Assembly (NCBI GenBank): GCA_021157845.1
Contig: JAGGVU010000001.1
Location: forward strand, 1 to 42,834
Direction: 5' to 3'
DNA: 42,834 bases
Origin: Candidatus Aenigmatarchaeota archaeon
GTDB taxonomy: Archaea > Aenigmatarchaeota > Aenigmatarchaeia > GW2011-AR5 > JAGGXF01
Below are positions 18,990-28,331 of the stretch, one piece after another. The stretch's first letter is position 1, and each line of letters starts with the position of its first letter. The notes below the pieces were generated by a model. It worked only from the letters and a program-made list of their open reading frames with translations. It made no database searches and was not told the DNA's origin. The position numbers and the translations under genes are program-made.

Positions 18990-20042
18990 ATGTTCAAAAC
19001 AGTGGAAGAAGGGTTGGCCAAGATAAAAGTACCGTCAGTTGAAAAGCCAGAAGACGGCCGCGGTCAGGGGTTTTACAATCCAGTTATGAAAGAAAATAGA
19101 GACATATCTGTTGCTGTATTTTCTGTTTTTATTAACAAATATTTTCCTTCTGACAAAAATGTTAAGATTTTGGACGCACTTACAGCAACAGGTATCAGAG
19201 CTATCCGATATAGAAAGGAATTGGATGGTGTAGAAGTATGGGCAACAGATGTGAATGAAAATGCCATAAAATTGGCAAAAAAAAATGCGATATTAAATAA
19301 TGTTAAGATAAAAATAGAAAAAAAAGATGCAAACCTGATTATGCATGAGCGAGGATTTGATATAATTGACATTGATCCATATGGAACACCGGTTATGTTC
19401 ATAGATTCTGCTTTTCATAGTATTGGCCGGTTCGGCTTACTAGCTGTGACAGCAACAGATACAGCTGCGTTGAATGGGGTTTACCCTATTGTGTCAGAAA
19501 GGCGATATGGTATAAAATCTGTAAAAACCCAGTTTAGCAAGGAGCTTGGAACAAGAATAATCCTGACCCATATAATTAGAGAAGGGATGAAATATGACAA
19601 AGCGTTTATTCCACTTTTGTCTTATCAATCAAGACACTATATCCGATTATTTGGTTTGATTAGGAAAAGCGTAGAAAAATGTAATAAACTTTTGAGGAAC
19701 ATAAAATATTTTTTTCTTGCAGACAGCAAAAAGAATGCAGACAAAATTTATCTCGGGCCCCTGCATAATAAAAAATTTTGTTCTCTTGTATTAAAAGAAC
19801 TTCAGAAAAGAAAATTGGACGGGAAGAAAATTGCCTTGCTTGCACACAATGAGTTAGACATACCATTTTACTATGATATACACAAGTTGGCACGGATTTA
19901 TAAAAAAAATATACCTAGAACTGAAAAATTAATAAAAAGATTAAAAAAACATGGTTACAAAGCCAGTAAAACGATTTTTTCAGACATAGGAATAAAAACA
20001 AATGTGAAAGAAGCTGAAGTAATAAAATATTTTGAAACTTAG
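18990..20042 (+). CDS. trm1: tRNA (guanine26-N2)-dimethyltransferase Trm1
   Basis: FYNPVMKENRDISVAV, ILDALTATGIRAIRYRKE, DIIDIDPYGTPVMFID, ATDTAALNG. Confidence 0.96.
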   Translation: MFKTVEEGLAKIKVPSVEKPEDGRGQGFYNPVMKENRDISVAVFSVFINKYFPSDKNVKILDALTATGIRAIRYRKELDGVEVWATDVNENAIKLAKKNAILNNVKIKIEKKDANLIMHERGFDIIDIDPYGTPVMFIDSAFHSIGRFGLLAVTATDTAALNGVYPIVSERRYGIKSVKTQFSKELGTRIILTHIIREGMKYDKAFIPLLSYQSRHYIRLFGLIRKSVEKCNKLLRNIKYFFLADSKKNADKIYLGPLHNKKFCSLVLKELQKRKLDGKKIALLAHNELDIPFYYDIHKLARIYKKNIPRTEKLIKRLKKHGYKASKTIFSDIGIKTNVKEAEVIKYFET

Positions 20043-20263
20043 TTTGATAATTCTAGTCTGAAAGGGATTCTTCCACTTGTACAAAAAATATAGTTAGTGC
20101 CAGTTTTGGCCAAAGTTTTTCCATATATAGATATTTTCCCCCTCTCAATATCTTCTTTGATCTTTTCGTAAAAGCCAGAAAAGCCATTAAATATAGATGC
20201 GACTATGAGCGCGCCATCTTCCGTAATATAACCCTTTCCAATAACAGGACCTTTTTCAGTCAT
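20039..20263 (-). CDS. small conserved-looking protein of unknown function
   Basis: 74-aa ORF MTEKGPVIGKGYITEDGALIVASIFNGF..., positioned 10 nt downstream of TFB, same strand. Confidence 0.6.
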   Translation of the reverse strand: MTEKGPVIGKGYITEDGALIVASIFNGFSGFYEKIKEDIERGKISIYGKTLAKTGTNYIFCTSGRIPFRLELSN

Positions 20264-20273
20264 TTTTCACACC

Positions 20274-21230
20274 CTACCTTCTTTTTCTTTTATTTTTTTT
20301 GGCGTTTTCATCTTCCTTTGCCTTTTTTTCAACCTCTTCATCAATGCCAAGTGCTTCTGCCATTTCTTTATAACGATTTCTTATTGTAACTTCTGTTACG
20401 CCAACGACATCTGCAACCTCTCTTTGTGTTTTTCTCTCGCCTTCTAAGACAGATGCGATATATATTGCTGCTGCAGCACAGCCGCATGGCCCTTTGCCGG
20501 ATATAACATCTTTTTTCTTTGATTTTTTCAAAATTTCAGTGGCCCTTACCTGTATCTTATCAGACAACCCAAGCATAGACGCAAATCTTGGAATATATGA
20601 AAATGCTTTAGCAGGCAAAATCCTCATGTTTAGTTTTCTTGATATATATCTGTATGTCCTTCCAAGCTCACGCTTTTCTATACCAGATGCCTGTGATATT
20701 TCTGTTAATGTTCTTGGCGTTCCATATTCTCTACACAGGGAATATACTAAAGCAGCAATTATGGACTCTATTGAACGACCACGCACAAGCCCCTTTTCTA
20801 ACGCTTTCTCATAAAGTTTTGCAACTTCTTCGTGCAATGTCCTTGGCAGACCTAGATATGAAACCAGTCTTTGCAATTCACCCAATGCAAACGATAGGTT
20901 TCTATCCTTTGACGTTAATAGTCTCTTTTGCCACTTTCTTATTCTAAAAAACTGGCTTCTTTTCTTTGCCGGTACTTTAAACAATTCTGTCGGACCTTTT
21001 CCTATCTCCGTGCTTAATCCCTTATCATGACGTCTGTGAGTCAGCGGTGCACCTGTTCTTGCTCTTTTTTCCTTTTGCTCGGAGTCAAATGCTCTCCAAT
21101 CCTGAGTTAAGTCTGCCATACCTTCTTCTATTACGAGGCCACATTTAGCACAGACAAGTTCGCCTCTTTTAGGATCCTTGTAGAACTTATCTGAACCACA
21201 CTCTGGGCATACAAATGATTTTTTTCTCAT
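20274..21230 (-). CDS. tfb: transcription initiation factor IIB (TFB)
   Basis: FVCPECGSDKFYKDPKRGELVCAKCGLVIEE, B-reader region, cyclin repeats; ORF opens at 21269 but MRKKSFVCPECG is the likely start. Confidence 0.96.
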   Translation of the reverse strand: MRKKSFVCPECGSDKFYKDPKRGELVCAKCGLVIEEGMADLTQDWRAFDSEQKEKRARTGAPLTHRRHDKGLSTEIGKGPTELFKVPAKKRSQFFRIRKWQKRLLTSKDRNLSFALGELQRLVSYLGLPRTLHEEVAKLYEKALEKGLVRGRSIESIIAALVYSLCREYGTPRTLTEISQASGIEKRELGRTYRYISRKLNMRILPAKAFSYIPRFASMLGLSDKIQVRATEILKKSKKKDVISGKGPCGCAAAAIYIASVLEGERKTQREVADVVGVTEVTIRNRYKEMAEALGIDEEVEKKAKEDENAKKNKRKRR

Positions 21231-21434
21231 CATACCACCATTTGATACTACTATAACGTGAATAATCATTGATATTTGACTTATAAGTTTTATGGCGAAA
21301 ACTATTTAAAGCTTTTTATTCTCCCAGCTTTTAAAGCTTTCGGTCTTCTAATACATAATTTATTATATAGTTTTATTAATCTATATTTAATATTATATGT
21401 GTCTAAAAATGTATATCTAAATAAAATTTATTTT

Positions 21435-21500
21435 TATGCTCAGTTAGCAGTTGCAAAAACTACTTTGGGCAAGAGAGGTAATATCTTTGTATGACGTCGC
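21435..21500. repeat. dispersed intergenic element, copy D
   Basis: TATGCTCAGTTAGCAGTTGCAAAA...ACTACTTTGGGCAAGAGAGGTAATATCTTTG...GACGTCGCAT; aligns with copies B and E. Confidence 0.45.
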
Positions 21501-21531
21501 ATTTTTACAAGTTCTAAAAGAATTATAAAAA

Positions 21532-22587
21532 TTGTTAAAAAATAGCAAAAAACTTAAATTAATGCTTAAATATTTCCCCGTTATAAATTTTTTCATGTCA
21601 AAGAAAGTTTTGTCATTGTGTTTGGGCATTTTTATAATCTTACTGATTTTTAGTCGTATTGGAATACTAGATATTTTAAAAATTATAAGCAAAATGAATA
21701 TTGGCGTATTTTTGGCTGCGGTTCTTGTTGATTTGGCCGTAATTACCATGTTTTCAAAACGATTTCAAATTTTAGTAAACAGACACAAGCCGCTTAGTTT
21801 TGTAGATTCTTTTAAAATAACAATGATAGGCATATTTTTTAATCTGATTACACCTGTTGCTAAATTGGGTGGGGAGCCTGTAAAAATATTTTTGCTCAGA
21901 CAAAAAAAAATAGCTACGGAAAAATCTTCTGCAATAGTTTTTACAAATCTAATTATTGAGCTATTGACGTTATATTTGTTTTTTTTGTCATCTGTAATTA
22001 TTTTAGTTCTCAAGAGTGTTGTCCCGTCTTCTCTTTTGAGGCTTTTTGTAGTGTTTCTTTTTATTTCCCTGATTTTATTTGTTGCTGGCATCAAGCTGCT
22101 CCTGAATTATAATTTTATAAAGAAAATTGTGAATTGGATATTAAACCGGTTAAAAAGAAAGAAAAAGAAAAATTATGCGAGATTATTTCAGAAATATTTT
22201 AAGGTTTTGCTAAAAGACAAATCAACTATGATTAAACTTGTTTTATTTTCGTTATTCATAAAACTAATGGAATTGATGAGAATATATCTGATATTTTGGG
22301 CAATAGGGATTAAACCCGATATTTACATATTGCTTATTGTCTGGGCAACTGTCTTAGTATTTGGCATGATACCATTTTTACCGGGTAATTTAGGCCTGGT
22401 AGAAGGTGGCGTAATATCCGCATTGATATTGGCTGGTATATCTTCTTATATAGCAGCCAGTTATATATTTTTGGACAGACTAATTATATATTGGTTCAAC
22501 CTGTTTATAGGTCTTGGTATTTTAGTTAAATCAGGTTTAATAAAATATAAAGTGATAAGAAATGAGCTTGCCTCTCGCACCTTTTGA
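21532..22587 (+). CDS. flippase-like / LPG synthase TM-region family (UPF0104/AglD-type) membrane protein
   Basis: Multiple TMs, GGEPVKIFLLR, GMIPFLPGNLGLVEGGVISALILAGI signature. Confidence 0.88.
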   Translation: MLKNSKKLKLMLKYFPVINFFMSKKVLSLCLGIFIILLIFSRIGILDILKIISKMNIGVFLAAVLVDLAVITMFSKRFQILVNRHKPLSFVDSFKITMIGIFFNLITPVAKLGGEPVKIFLLRQKKIATEKSSAIVFTNLIIELLTLYLFFLSSVIILVLKSVVPSSLLRLFVVFLFISLILFVAGIKLLLNYNFIKKIVNWILNRLKRKKKKNYARLFQKYFKVLLKDKSTMIKLVLFSLFIKLMELMRIYLIFWAIGIKPDIYILLIVWATVLVFGMIPFLPGNLGLVEGGVISALILAGISSYIAASYIFLDRLIIYWFNLFIGLGILVKSGLIKYKVIRNELASRTF

Positions 22588-22759
22588 ACGCATAGTTAAA
22601 AAGGCTGGTGCAAAAAGGGTATCAGCCAATGCTGTTGAGGAATTGAGAGATATCATAGAAGAATATGGGTTGGAGATTGCAAAAAAGGCGTGGAATATTG
22701 CACAGCACTCTGGAAGGAGGACTGTGCAAAAAAAAGATATAAAATTTGTAGTTCAATGA
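22562..22759 (+). CDS. archaeal histone
   Basis: LPLAPFERIVKKAGAKRVSANAVEELRDIIEEYGLEIAKKAWNIAQHSGRRTVQKKDIKFVVQ. Confidence 0.97.
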   Translation: MSLPLAPFERIVKKAGAKRVSANAVEELRDIIEEYGLEIAKKAWNIAQHSGRRTVQKKDIKFVVQ

Positions 22760-22795
22760 TGCTTAGCTAAGTCGAAAATTATGGGAGGGTTAATA

Positions 22796-23185
22796 ATGGA
22801 AACAACTGTTGAGGAAATTAAAAAATGTAGAGAAGGTAAATTTGTCCTAATAGATGACGTGCCATCTAAGGTTACAAGCTTAAAAATATCAAAACCCGGA
22901 AAGCACGGCGAGGCAAAGGCGCGGCTAGAAGCTGTTGGTATATTTGATCATCAAAAACGCATAATAGTTAAGCCAGCTGGCCACAAGCTTCGAATACCAA
23001 TTGTTATTAAGAAGAATGCGCAGGTTATAGCATTTATAGGTGAAAGGGTACAACTAATGGATTTGGAGGATTATTCGATATTTGAAGCAGAAGTGCCAGA
23101 AGATTTAAAAGGAAAGCTGAAAGAAGGCGGAGAGGTCATTATTTGGAAGTTTGGAAATAATGTGATTATAAAAGGCGTAAAGTAA
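22796..23185 (+). CDS. eif5a: translation initiation factor aIF5A
   Basis: KFVLIDDVPSKVTSLKISKPGKHGEAKARLEAVGIFDHQKR, hypusination-site loop KPGKHGEAK. Confidence 0.97.
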   Translation: METTVEEIKKCREGKFVLIDDVPSKVTSLKISKPGKHGEAKARLEAVGIFDHQKRIIVKPAGHKLRIPIVIKKNAQVIAFIGERVQLMDLEDYSIFEAEVPEDLKGKLKEGGEVIIWKFGNNVIIKGVK

Positions 23186-23271
23186 TTTCTCTTTATTACT
23201 GGCACATAACATTTGGCCATAATAATAAGTGTTAGCATTAATTTAGCAGTAAATGTAGTTAAATTGGTGAT

Positions 23272-24375
23272 TTGTTGAAGCTGATAGTTGGCATAGATCC
23301 GGGCGTGACTGTGGGTCTTGCTATTATTGGTCTTGTACCGCCATTCGGAAAAAATGATTTATTTATCAGAACACTAAGTAGAAAAAATTTTTCTAAGAGT
23401 GAAATAATAAAGGAGATAACAAAATATGGAGAGCCTGTTATAGTTTGCACAGACAAAAAAAGGGCTTCTGATTTGGTACGAAAAATAGGCTCTGCATTTG
23501 GCTCAAAAATTTTTCTGCCAAAGGAAGATTTAGAGAAAAAACTGAAAGCAAAACTAACAGCGAATTATAATCCTAATAACATACATGAACTAGATGCTCT
23601 GGCTTCTGCGTTATATTGCTTTGAACATATACACTCCAAATTGATAAAAATAAAAAACAAAGTTAAAAATGATATAGATAAAGATCGTGTTATTGATTTT
23701 GTTATAAGGCACGGGTTCTCAGTTAATAAAGCAATTAATTTAGCTAGTTCTAGAAAAAACTTAAAACAAAAGATTGTGTACCACACAATTGTTAAGTTAA
23801 GAGATAAACAGCTAAAGGAGGAAAATGAACAATTAAAAGAAAATCTATCAATCGTAAAAACAGCATTAGAAAGACTAAAAGAAGAAAATGCCTATTTTCT
23901 GAAAGAATATGAGCGAATAAAAAAAGACATTGAGAATTATGTGGAAAGAAAGATAGAAAGAAGAACCACATCCCTCTTGAAGCAGTTATCGTCTTTAAAA
24001 AAAGAAAACAAAAGATTACAGAATGAAATAAAAAGATTGAAAGAAAAAGACAACATCAATGCTCGTTATGAAAAAATAGTTTATGTAAAAGATATGACAA
24101 AAAAACATATCAGCCCGAGTATTAAAAATAAAATAGTTTATGTAGAGCGTGTAAATGGAAATATCAAAAATATGGAAAAACTTGGGCCAAAACTGATTAT
24201 TACCCCAGATAAAAAAGCCGAGTTTCTGATAACAGAGATGCCACTTATAATTAGAAAGTTACATCTAAAAAAAATTGGCGAAGACTATTTTGTTAAAAAA
24301 ACAGACCTAGATGAGCTACAAATTAAGAACTGGTTTGTGAAATGGGTGAAAAAATATAAGGAAAGATTTAAATGA
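23272..24375 (+). CDS. DUF460-type protein (RNase H-like fold plus coiled coil)
   Basis: IVGIDPGVTVGLAIIGL ... NNIHELDALASALYCFEHI, long coiled coil; TTG start. Confidence 0.82.
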   Translation: MLKLIVGIDPGVTVGLAIIGLVPPFGKNDLFIRTLSRKNFSKSEIIKEITKYGEPVIVCTDKKRASDLVRKIGSAFGSKIFLPKEDLEKKLKAKLTANYNPNNIHELDALASALYCFEHIHSKLIKIKNKVKNDIDKDRVIDFVIRHGFSVNKAINLASSRKNLKQKIVYHTIVKLRDKQLKEENEQLKENLSIVKTALERLKEENAYFLKEYERIKKDIENYVERKIERRTTSLLKQLSSLKKENKRLQNEIKRLKEKDNINARYEKIVYVKDMTKKHISPSIKNKIVYVERVNGNIKNMEKLGPKLIITPDKKAEFLITEMPLIIRKLHLKKIGEDYFVKKTDLDELQIKNWFVKWVKKYKERFK

Positions 24376-24914
24376 AGAAAATAAAATATACAACTATAAA
24401 TAAAAAACTAAAAAATATTATAAAATTTATTTTCTTATTCTTTATTTTCATGACTCCACTTTACTTTATTTCAAGAAATATTTATTTTTTACAGCTGGCT
24501 ACAGCAAAACTTGTATTCAGCCTTTTGAAGATTTTCAGATTTCGTGTAACGTTAGATGGTGTCAATATATTAATAGCTGGAAAGACCGGATTTTTTTTGG
24601 GTGACATTGCATGGGATTGCACAGGCTGGAAATCTATCATATTATTTATATCTCTTGTTATGGCATCGCCAAAACCCCTGCGTATGAAGGTGAAGGCATT
24701 GATATTTGTGCCTGTTATTTATATTGTCAACATCTTTAGGATTTTTTTCATGTTTGTTTTAGCATCTGAAAATATAAGGTATTTTCAAATTTTTCACCAG
24801 TTTCTATGGTCTTTTGGAATGGTAGCTATAGTTTTCCTTTTATGGCTTAACTGGTTTTATCCTTGTTTTTACTCTCGCCTGATAAAAAAGGCAAATGTAA
24901 AGAAAATTGGTTAA
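24372..24914 (+). CDS. archaeosortase/exosortase family membrane protein
   Basis: DCTGWKSIILFISL (active-site Cys), VNIFRIFFMF (Arg), FQIFHQFLWSFGMV (His); multi-TM. Confidence 0.85.
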   Translation: MKKIKYTTINKKLKNIIKFIFLFFIFMTPLYFISRNIYFLQLATAKLVFSLLKIFRFRVTLDGVNILIAGKTGFFLGDIAWDCTGWKSIILFISLVMASPKPLRMKVKALIFVPVIYIVNIFRIFFMFVLASENIRYFQIFHQFLWSFGMVAIVFLLWLNWFYPCFYSRLIKKANVKKIG

Positions 24915-25016
24915 ATCTTGAAAATATAAATTTTATATATTACTGAAAAACAAAAATTAAATGAGGCGGTGAGTTATTAATAGCTGTGATTAATTTTTTT
25001 CGAAGAGGGAGACGAT

Positions 25017-27143
25017 ATGATGGATACTGATGTAGATGATTTTGAGATAGTTGAAGAAGAAGATGAAAAGGAAAAAAAGTCAAAAAAAATAGATATCAAA
25101 ACTCGGCTTGATGAACTGGAAGAAAAATTAGAGAAATTGGAGCAAACATCTCCTGAGAACATCGATGAACTTAAGCATAGAATTCTTGAGCTGGAAGATT
25201 TACAAATGCTACTTGAACTAGAAAATATAAGGATAAAAGAATATTTTGCACAGCGCGGAGAGACGCCAACGCCTTCTAGTGTGAGTGATCTGGCAAAACT
25301 AGTAAAAAGGGTTGAAAAACTTGAGCAAAAACTCGGGGAAACTAAGGTTGCAGCAGAACCTATGATGAAGGGGTCGGGAGAAGATGTTTATAAGAAGGTG
25401 GATGAGGCATTTAAACTTGTAGAAACTGAAATAGGCAAAATGAAGGATATAATCTATACAGAAATAAAAAAAGATATTAATAAACAGGCAATTCGGCTTG
25501 ACCAGCTAGAAAATAAATTTTCTAATTCATTGAAGGAAGTAGAAGAGAAAATTAGCCAATTAGACGACATTATTCACGAATCGCCTAAAATGCTGACACC
25601 AAAAGGGCTTGAAAAATATCTTGAAAAGATAAAGATTATGCGTGATGAACTGGACGAAGACATGTCCAAAATAAAGAAAAACAGCAAAAGGGTTTCTTCT
25701 TTTCTCGAGGCTCTCAAGTTAATAGATGAAAAAATGGAGGAAGCAGATATTCATACTGAAAAGATAACATCAGCTATAGATAAAATGAAAGCTCTGGAAC
25801 AGAGGGTTAAAAATGAAATAGAAAAATTATCAGACTTATCTATTCGCACGGATAAAAAGACTCTGGAGATAGATGAGAAGCTTGAGAAAATATATCATAC
25901 CCAGGCAGAGGTTGAATCAACTGCTAAGAGTTTTGAGGAAAGGCTTAAAGACAATCTATCTGAGATATCAGATTTGAAGCAGAGTATAGAAACAAAGCTT
26001 TCTGAATTATCTGATAAAATATCTTCTGTAGAAAGAGTGGAAGATCGGATAAAAGAAAGAAATGAGGCTATGCTATCTATTGAAAGAAAAATGGACGAAT
26101 TGATGTCAGCATCCATTAGAAAACATCAAGATATAATATCTATTGACAAATCTGTCAAAGAAAGAGAAAAAAATATAGTAGAAAACGTGGAAAATATAAA
26201 AAATATCAAGTCTGAAATAGATAAAAAAATAAGATTGAATGATGAAAAACTATCTGCAAGGATAGAAAAAATAGAGGCGCTGCGAGATAATATTTCTGCA
26301 CAAATGGAGACACTGAATAATAAAATAGCAGAAGTTAATAATCTTGTTATAAGCGCTGAAAATAAAATTGCGGCGGAAAGTGGCCTAAAAGAAGAGCTGG
26401 AAGAAAAAATAAAACTTGTTGAGGAAACAAAACAAAAAATAGAACCTCTTGAAGGACGCATAACTGAGTTAAATAGTAAAATTGATTCTCAGATACGCTT
26501 GGTTAAAGATGTTATAAAAGGAAGATTATCTGCTATAAAAGAGGATGTTAGCAAGAGTTTAAAACAAGAGGATGAGCAGATACAACCAGAGTTGGCTACG
26601 ATAAGAAAAGATTTGATAAAAAGGGTTGAGCAATTGGAAAAAAATATTGAGAGCAGAGAGGCCACAGATATAATTGAAACAAGAGAGGAGCTTGAGAAAG
26701 AAATAAGAGCTTTGGAAAAAGAGATGCAGACTCATAAATATTCTGATAGTTTATATAAAAGAATTGAAGAAGACAAAAAAAAGATTGACTCTTTATACAA
26801 ACAGCTGTCTGATATCCGGAGGGAAATAAACCAGCTCAAAAATAAGGTCGGCGGCCCGGCTGTGAAAGAGCTTAAACTAGATGAACATTTGGAAGATTTA
26901 ATAAAGAAACATTCCACTGAAATAGTTCTTAAAAACCTAGAAAAATTTGCAGAAACACTTGATAAAAAGCTGCCTCAATTTGTCACGCAAGAAGAAATAG
27001 AAAAATTAAAAAAAGAAATACGAACTGGGATTAAAGATCCATCCGAGACTATTAAAAGGATAGATAAGTTAGAAACACAACTAGAGCTTTTAATAAAAAA
27101 TATGTATCAAGGAAAATCCACAATTCCAGTTATAGTAGAATAA
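25017..27143 (+). CDS. very long coiled-coil protein (708 aa), no recognised catalytic domain
   Basis: Heptad-rich charged sequence throughout. Confidence 0.85.
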   Translation: MMDTDVDDFEIVEEEDEKEKKSKKIDIKTRLDELEEKLEKLEQTSPENIDELKHRILELEDLQMLLELENIRIKEYFAQRGETPTPSSVSDLAKLVKRVEKLEQKLGETKVAAEPMMKGSGEDVYKKVDEAFKLVETEIGKMKDIIYTEIKKDINKQAIRLDQLENKFSNSLKEVEEKISQLDDIIHESPKMLTPKGLEKYLEKIKIMRDELDEDMSKIKKNSKRVSSFLEALKLIDEKMEEADIHTEKITSAIDKMKALEQRVKNEIEKLSDLSIRTDKKTLEIDEKLEKIYHTQAEVESTAKSFEERLKDNLSEISDLKQSIETKLSELSDKISSVERVEDRIKERNEAMLSIERKMDELMSASIRKHQDIISIDKSVKEREKNIVENVENIKNIKSEIDKKIRLNDEKLSARIEKIEALRDNISAQMETLNNKIAEVNNLVISAENKIAAESGLKEELEEKIKLVEETKQKIEPLEGRITELNSKIDSQIRLVKDVIKGRLSAIKEDVSKSLKQEDEQIQPELATIRKDLIKRVEQLEKNIESREATDIIETREELEKEIRALEKEMQTHKYSDSLYKRIEEDKKKIDSLYKQLSDIRREINQLKNKVGGPAVKELKLDEHLEDLIKKHSTEIVLKNLEKFAETLDKKLPQFVTQEEIEKLKKEIRTGIKDPSETIKRIDKLETQLELLIKNMYQGKSTIPVIVE

Positions 27144-27224
27144 TAATTGCAGTTAGACGCTTAAAATGCTAGTGATTTATATAACAAACTTTAGATATGC
27201 TTGCAGGAGAGGTGTTTCGGGTCA

Positions 27225-27243
27225 AAATCAACTTTGTTGATTT
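27225..27243. promoter_or_regulatory. perfect 8-bp stem hairpin, TTT loop
   Basis: AAATCAAC-TTT-GTTGATTT upstream of GGGP synthase; resembles hairpin at 2401-2425. Confidence 0.55.
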
Positions 27244-27313
27244 AAATAAATATTAAAAGCTTTTTTGTATAGTTGTTTTAACTTGTTAGCTAATGAATTA
27301 GCAGAGTGGTTAT

Positions 27314-28072
27314 ATGAAAATAATTGATTTTATAAGAAAAGAGGTAGAAAAAGGTCCGATGCATTTTGCACTTTTTGATCCCGATCCGTTTAATGAAAAC
27401 TTGAGTCATATAGGAGAAAAAGCAAAAGTTCTTGAGAAAATTGGCACAAAGGCAATAATGATAGGTGGCTCAACTTCTGTAGGTCCTTCTCTGCTTGACG
27501 ACGTTATATCTTCTATAAAGCAAAATTGCTCATTGCCGGTTATCCTTTTTCCTGGAAATATAAGTGGGATAACAAAAAAGGCAGATGCGATATTCTTTAT
27601 GTCTCTGCTTAATTCCAGAAACCCATATTGGATTACAGGTGCTCAGGTTTTAGGAGCTCCCCTGGTTAAAAGAAGCGGAATAGAGCCAATATCAATGGGT
27701 TATCTTGTAATAGAACCCGGCGGCACTGTTTCATTTATAGGCGACGCGAAGCCGATACCAAGAAATAAACCTTCCATAGCTGCTTCTTATGCTTTAGCAG
27801 CGCAATATTTTGGAATGTCTTTAGTATATTTAGAGGCTGGTTCTGGTGTTAAAGATCCAATTCCAGCAGAATTAATCCGTGCTGTCAGGAGATCTGTTCA
27901 AGTACCACTTATAGTTGGCGGCGGAGTACGGACAGAGGAAGATGTTAAGCCGATATTGAAAGCAGGCGCTGATATAATAGTTACTGGAACAGTTGCTGAG
28001 AATGGTTCTCCAGATGAAATGAAGAAAAAACTTTCGCCAATTATAAAATGTATAAATTCCTTTAAGCGTTAA
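27314..28072 (+). CDS. geranylgeranylglyceryl phosphate synthase
   Basis: HFALFDPDPFN, IMIGGSTSVG, ILFPGN, YLEAGSGVKDPIP, VGGGVRTEEDVKPILKAGADIIVTGTV. Confidence 0.96.
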   Translation: MKIIDFIRKEVEKGPMHFALFDPDPFNENLSHIGEKAKVLEKIGTKAIMIGGSTSVGPSLLDDVISSIKQNCSLPVILFPGNISGITKKADAIFFMSLLNSRNPYWITGAQVLGAPLVKRSGIEPISMGYLVIEPGGTVSFIGDAKPIPRNKPSIAASYALAAQYFGMSLVYLEAGSGVKDPIPAELIRAVRRSVQVPLIVGGGVRTEEDVKPILKAGADIIVTGTVAENGSPDEMKKKLSPIIKCINSFKR

Positions 28073-28175
28073 GAAATCATAATTAGCTGAAATTTGAATA
28101 AAAGATCTTGTCTATAAATTCTATATATGAAAATCTTGTCTTGATAAAAAGAATATATTTTAAAATTGGGTTTGT

Positions 28176-28304
28176 TGTCATGATTCTGCTCAGTTGGCAG
28201 CTTCTCAGTGGTATGATCAAAATACCAAAGGTATATGGAAACCACTTTAGTCAGAAGAGATATCTTTGGTCAAATGGATATACAGTTAAAACATAAACAT
28301 GACA
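28176..28304. repeat. dispersed intergenic element, copy E
   Basis: Terminal TGTCATG/CATGACA pairing; CTGCTCAGTTGGCAG; TCTCAGTGGTAT (28203-28214); GATATCTTTGGTCAAATGGAT (28259-28279). Confidence 0.5.
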
Positions 28305-28331
28305 TCATATTAATTATGGTCTAATTCTGGG

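Noticed and set aside
25895-26917. Serine/phenylalanine-rich minus-strand ORFs
   Set aside because: Antisense shadow of Lys/Glu-rich coiled-coil coding sequence.
28108-28296. 62-aa plus-strand ORF
   Set aside because: Coincides with dispersed element E; no coding evidence.
28176-28304. tRNA gene (GCTCAGTTGGCAG resembles a D-arm)
   Set aside because: No T-arm consensus, no anticodon arm and no 7-bp acceptor in the right geometry; better treated as part of the dispersed element family.
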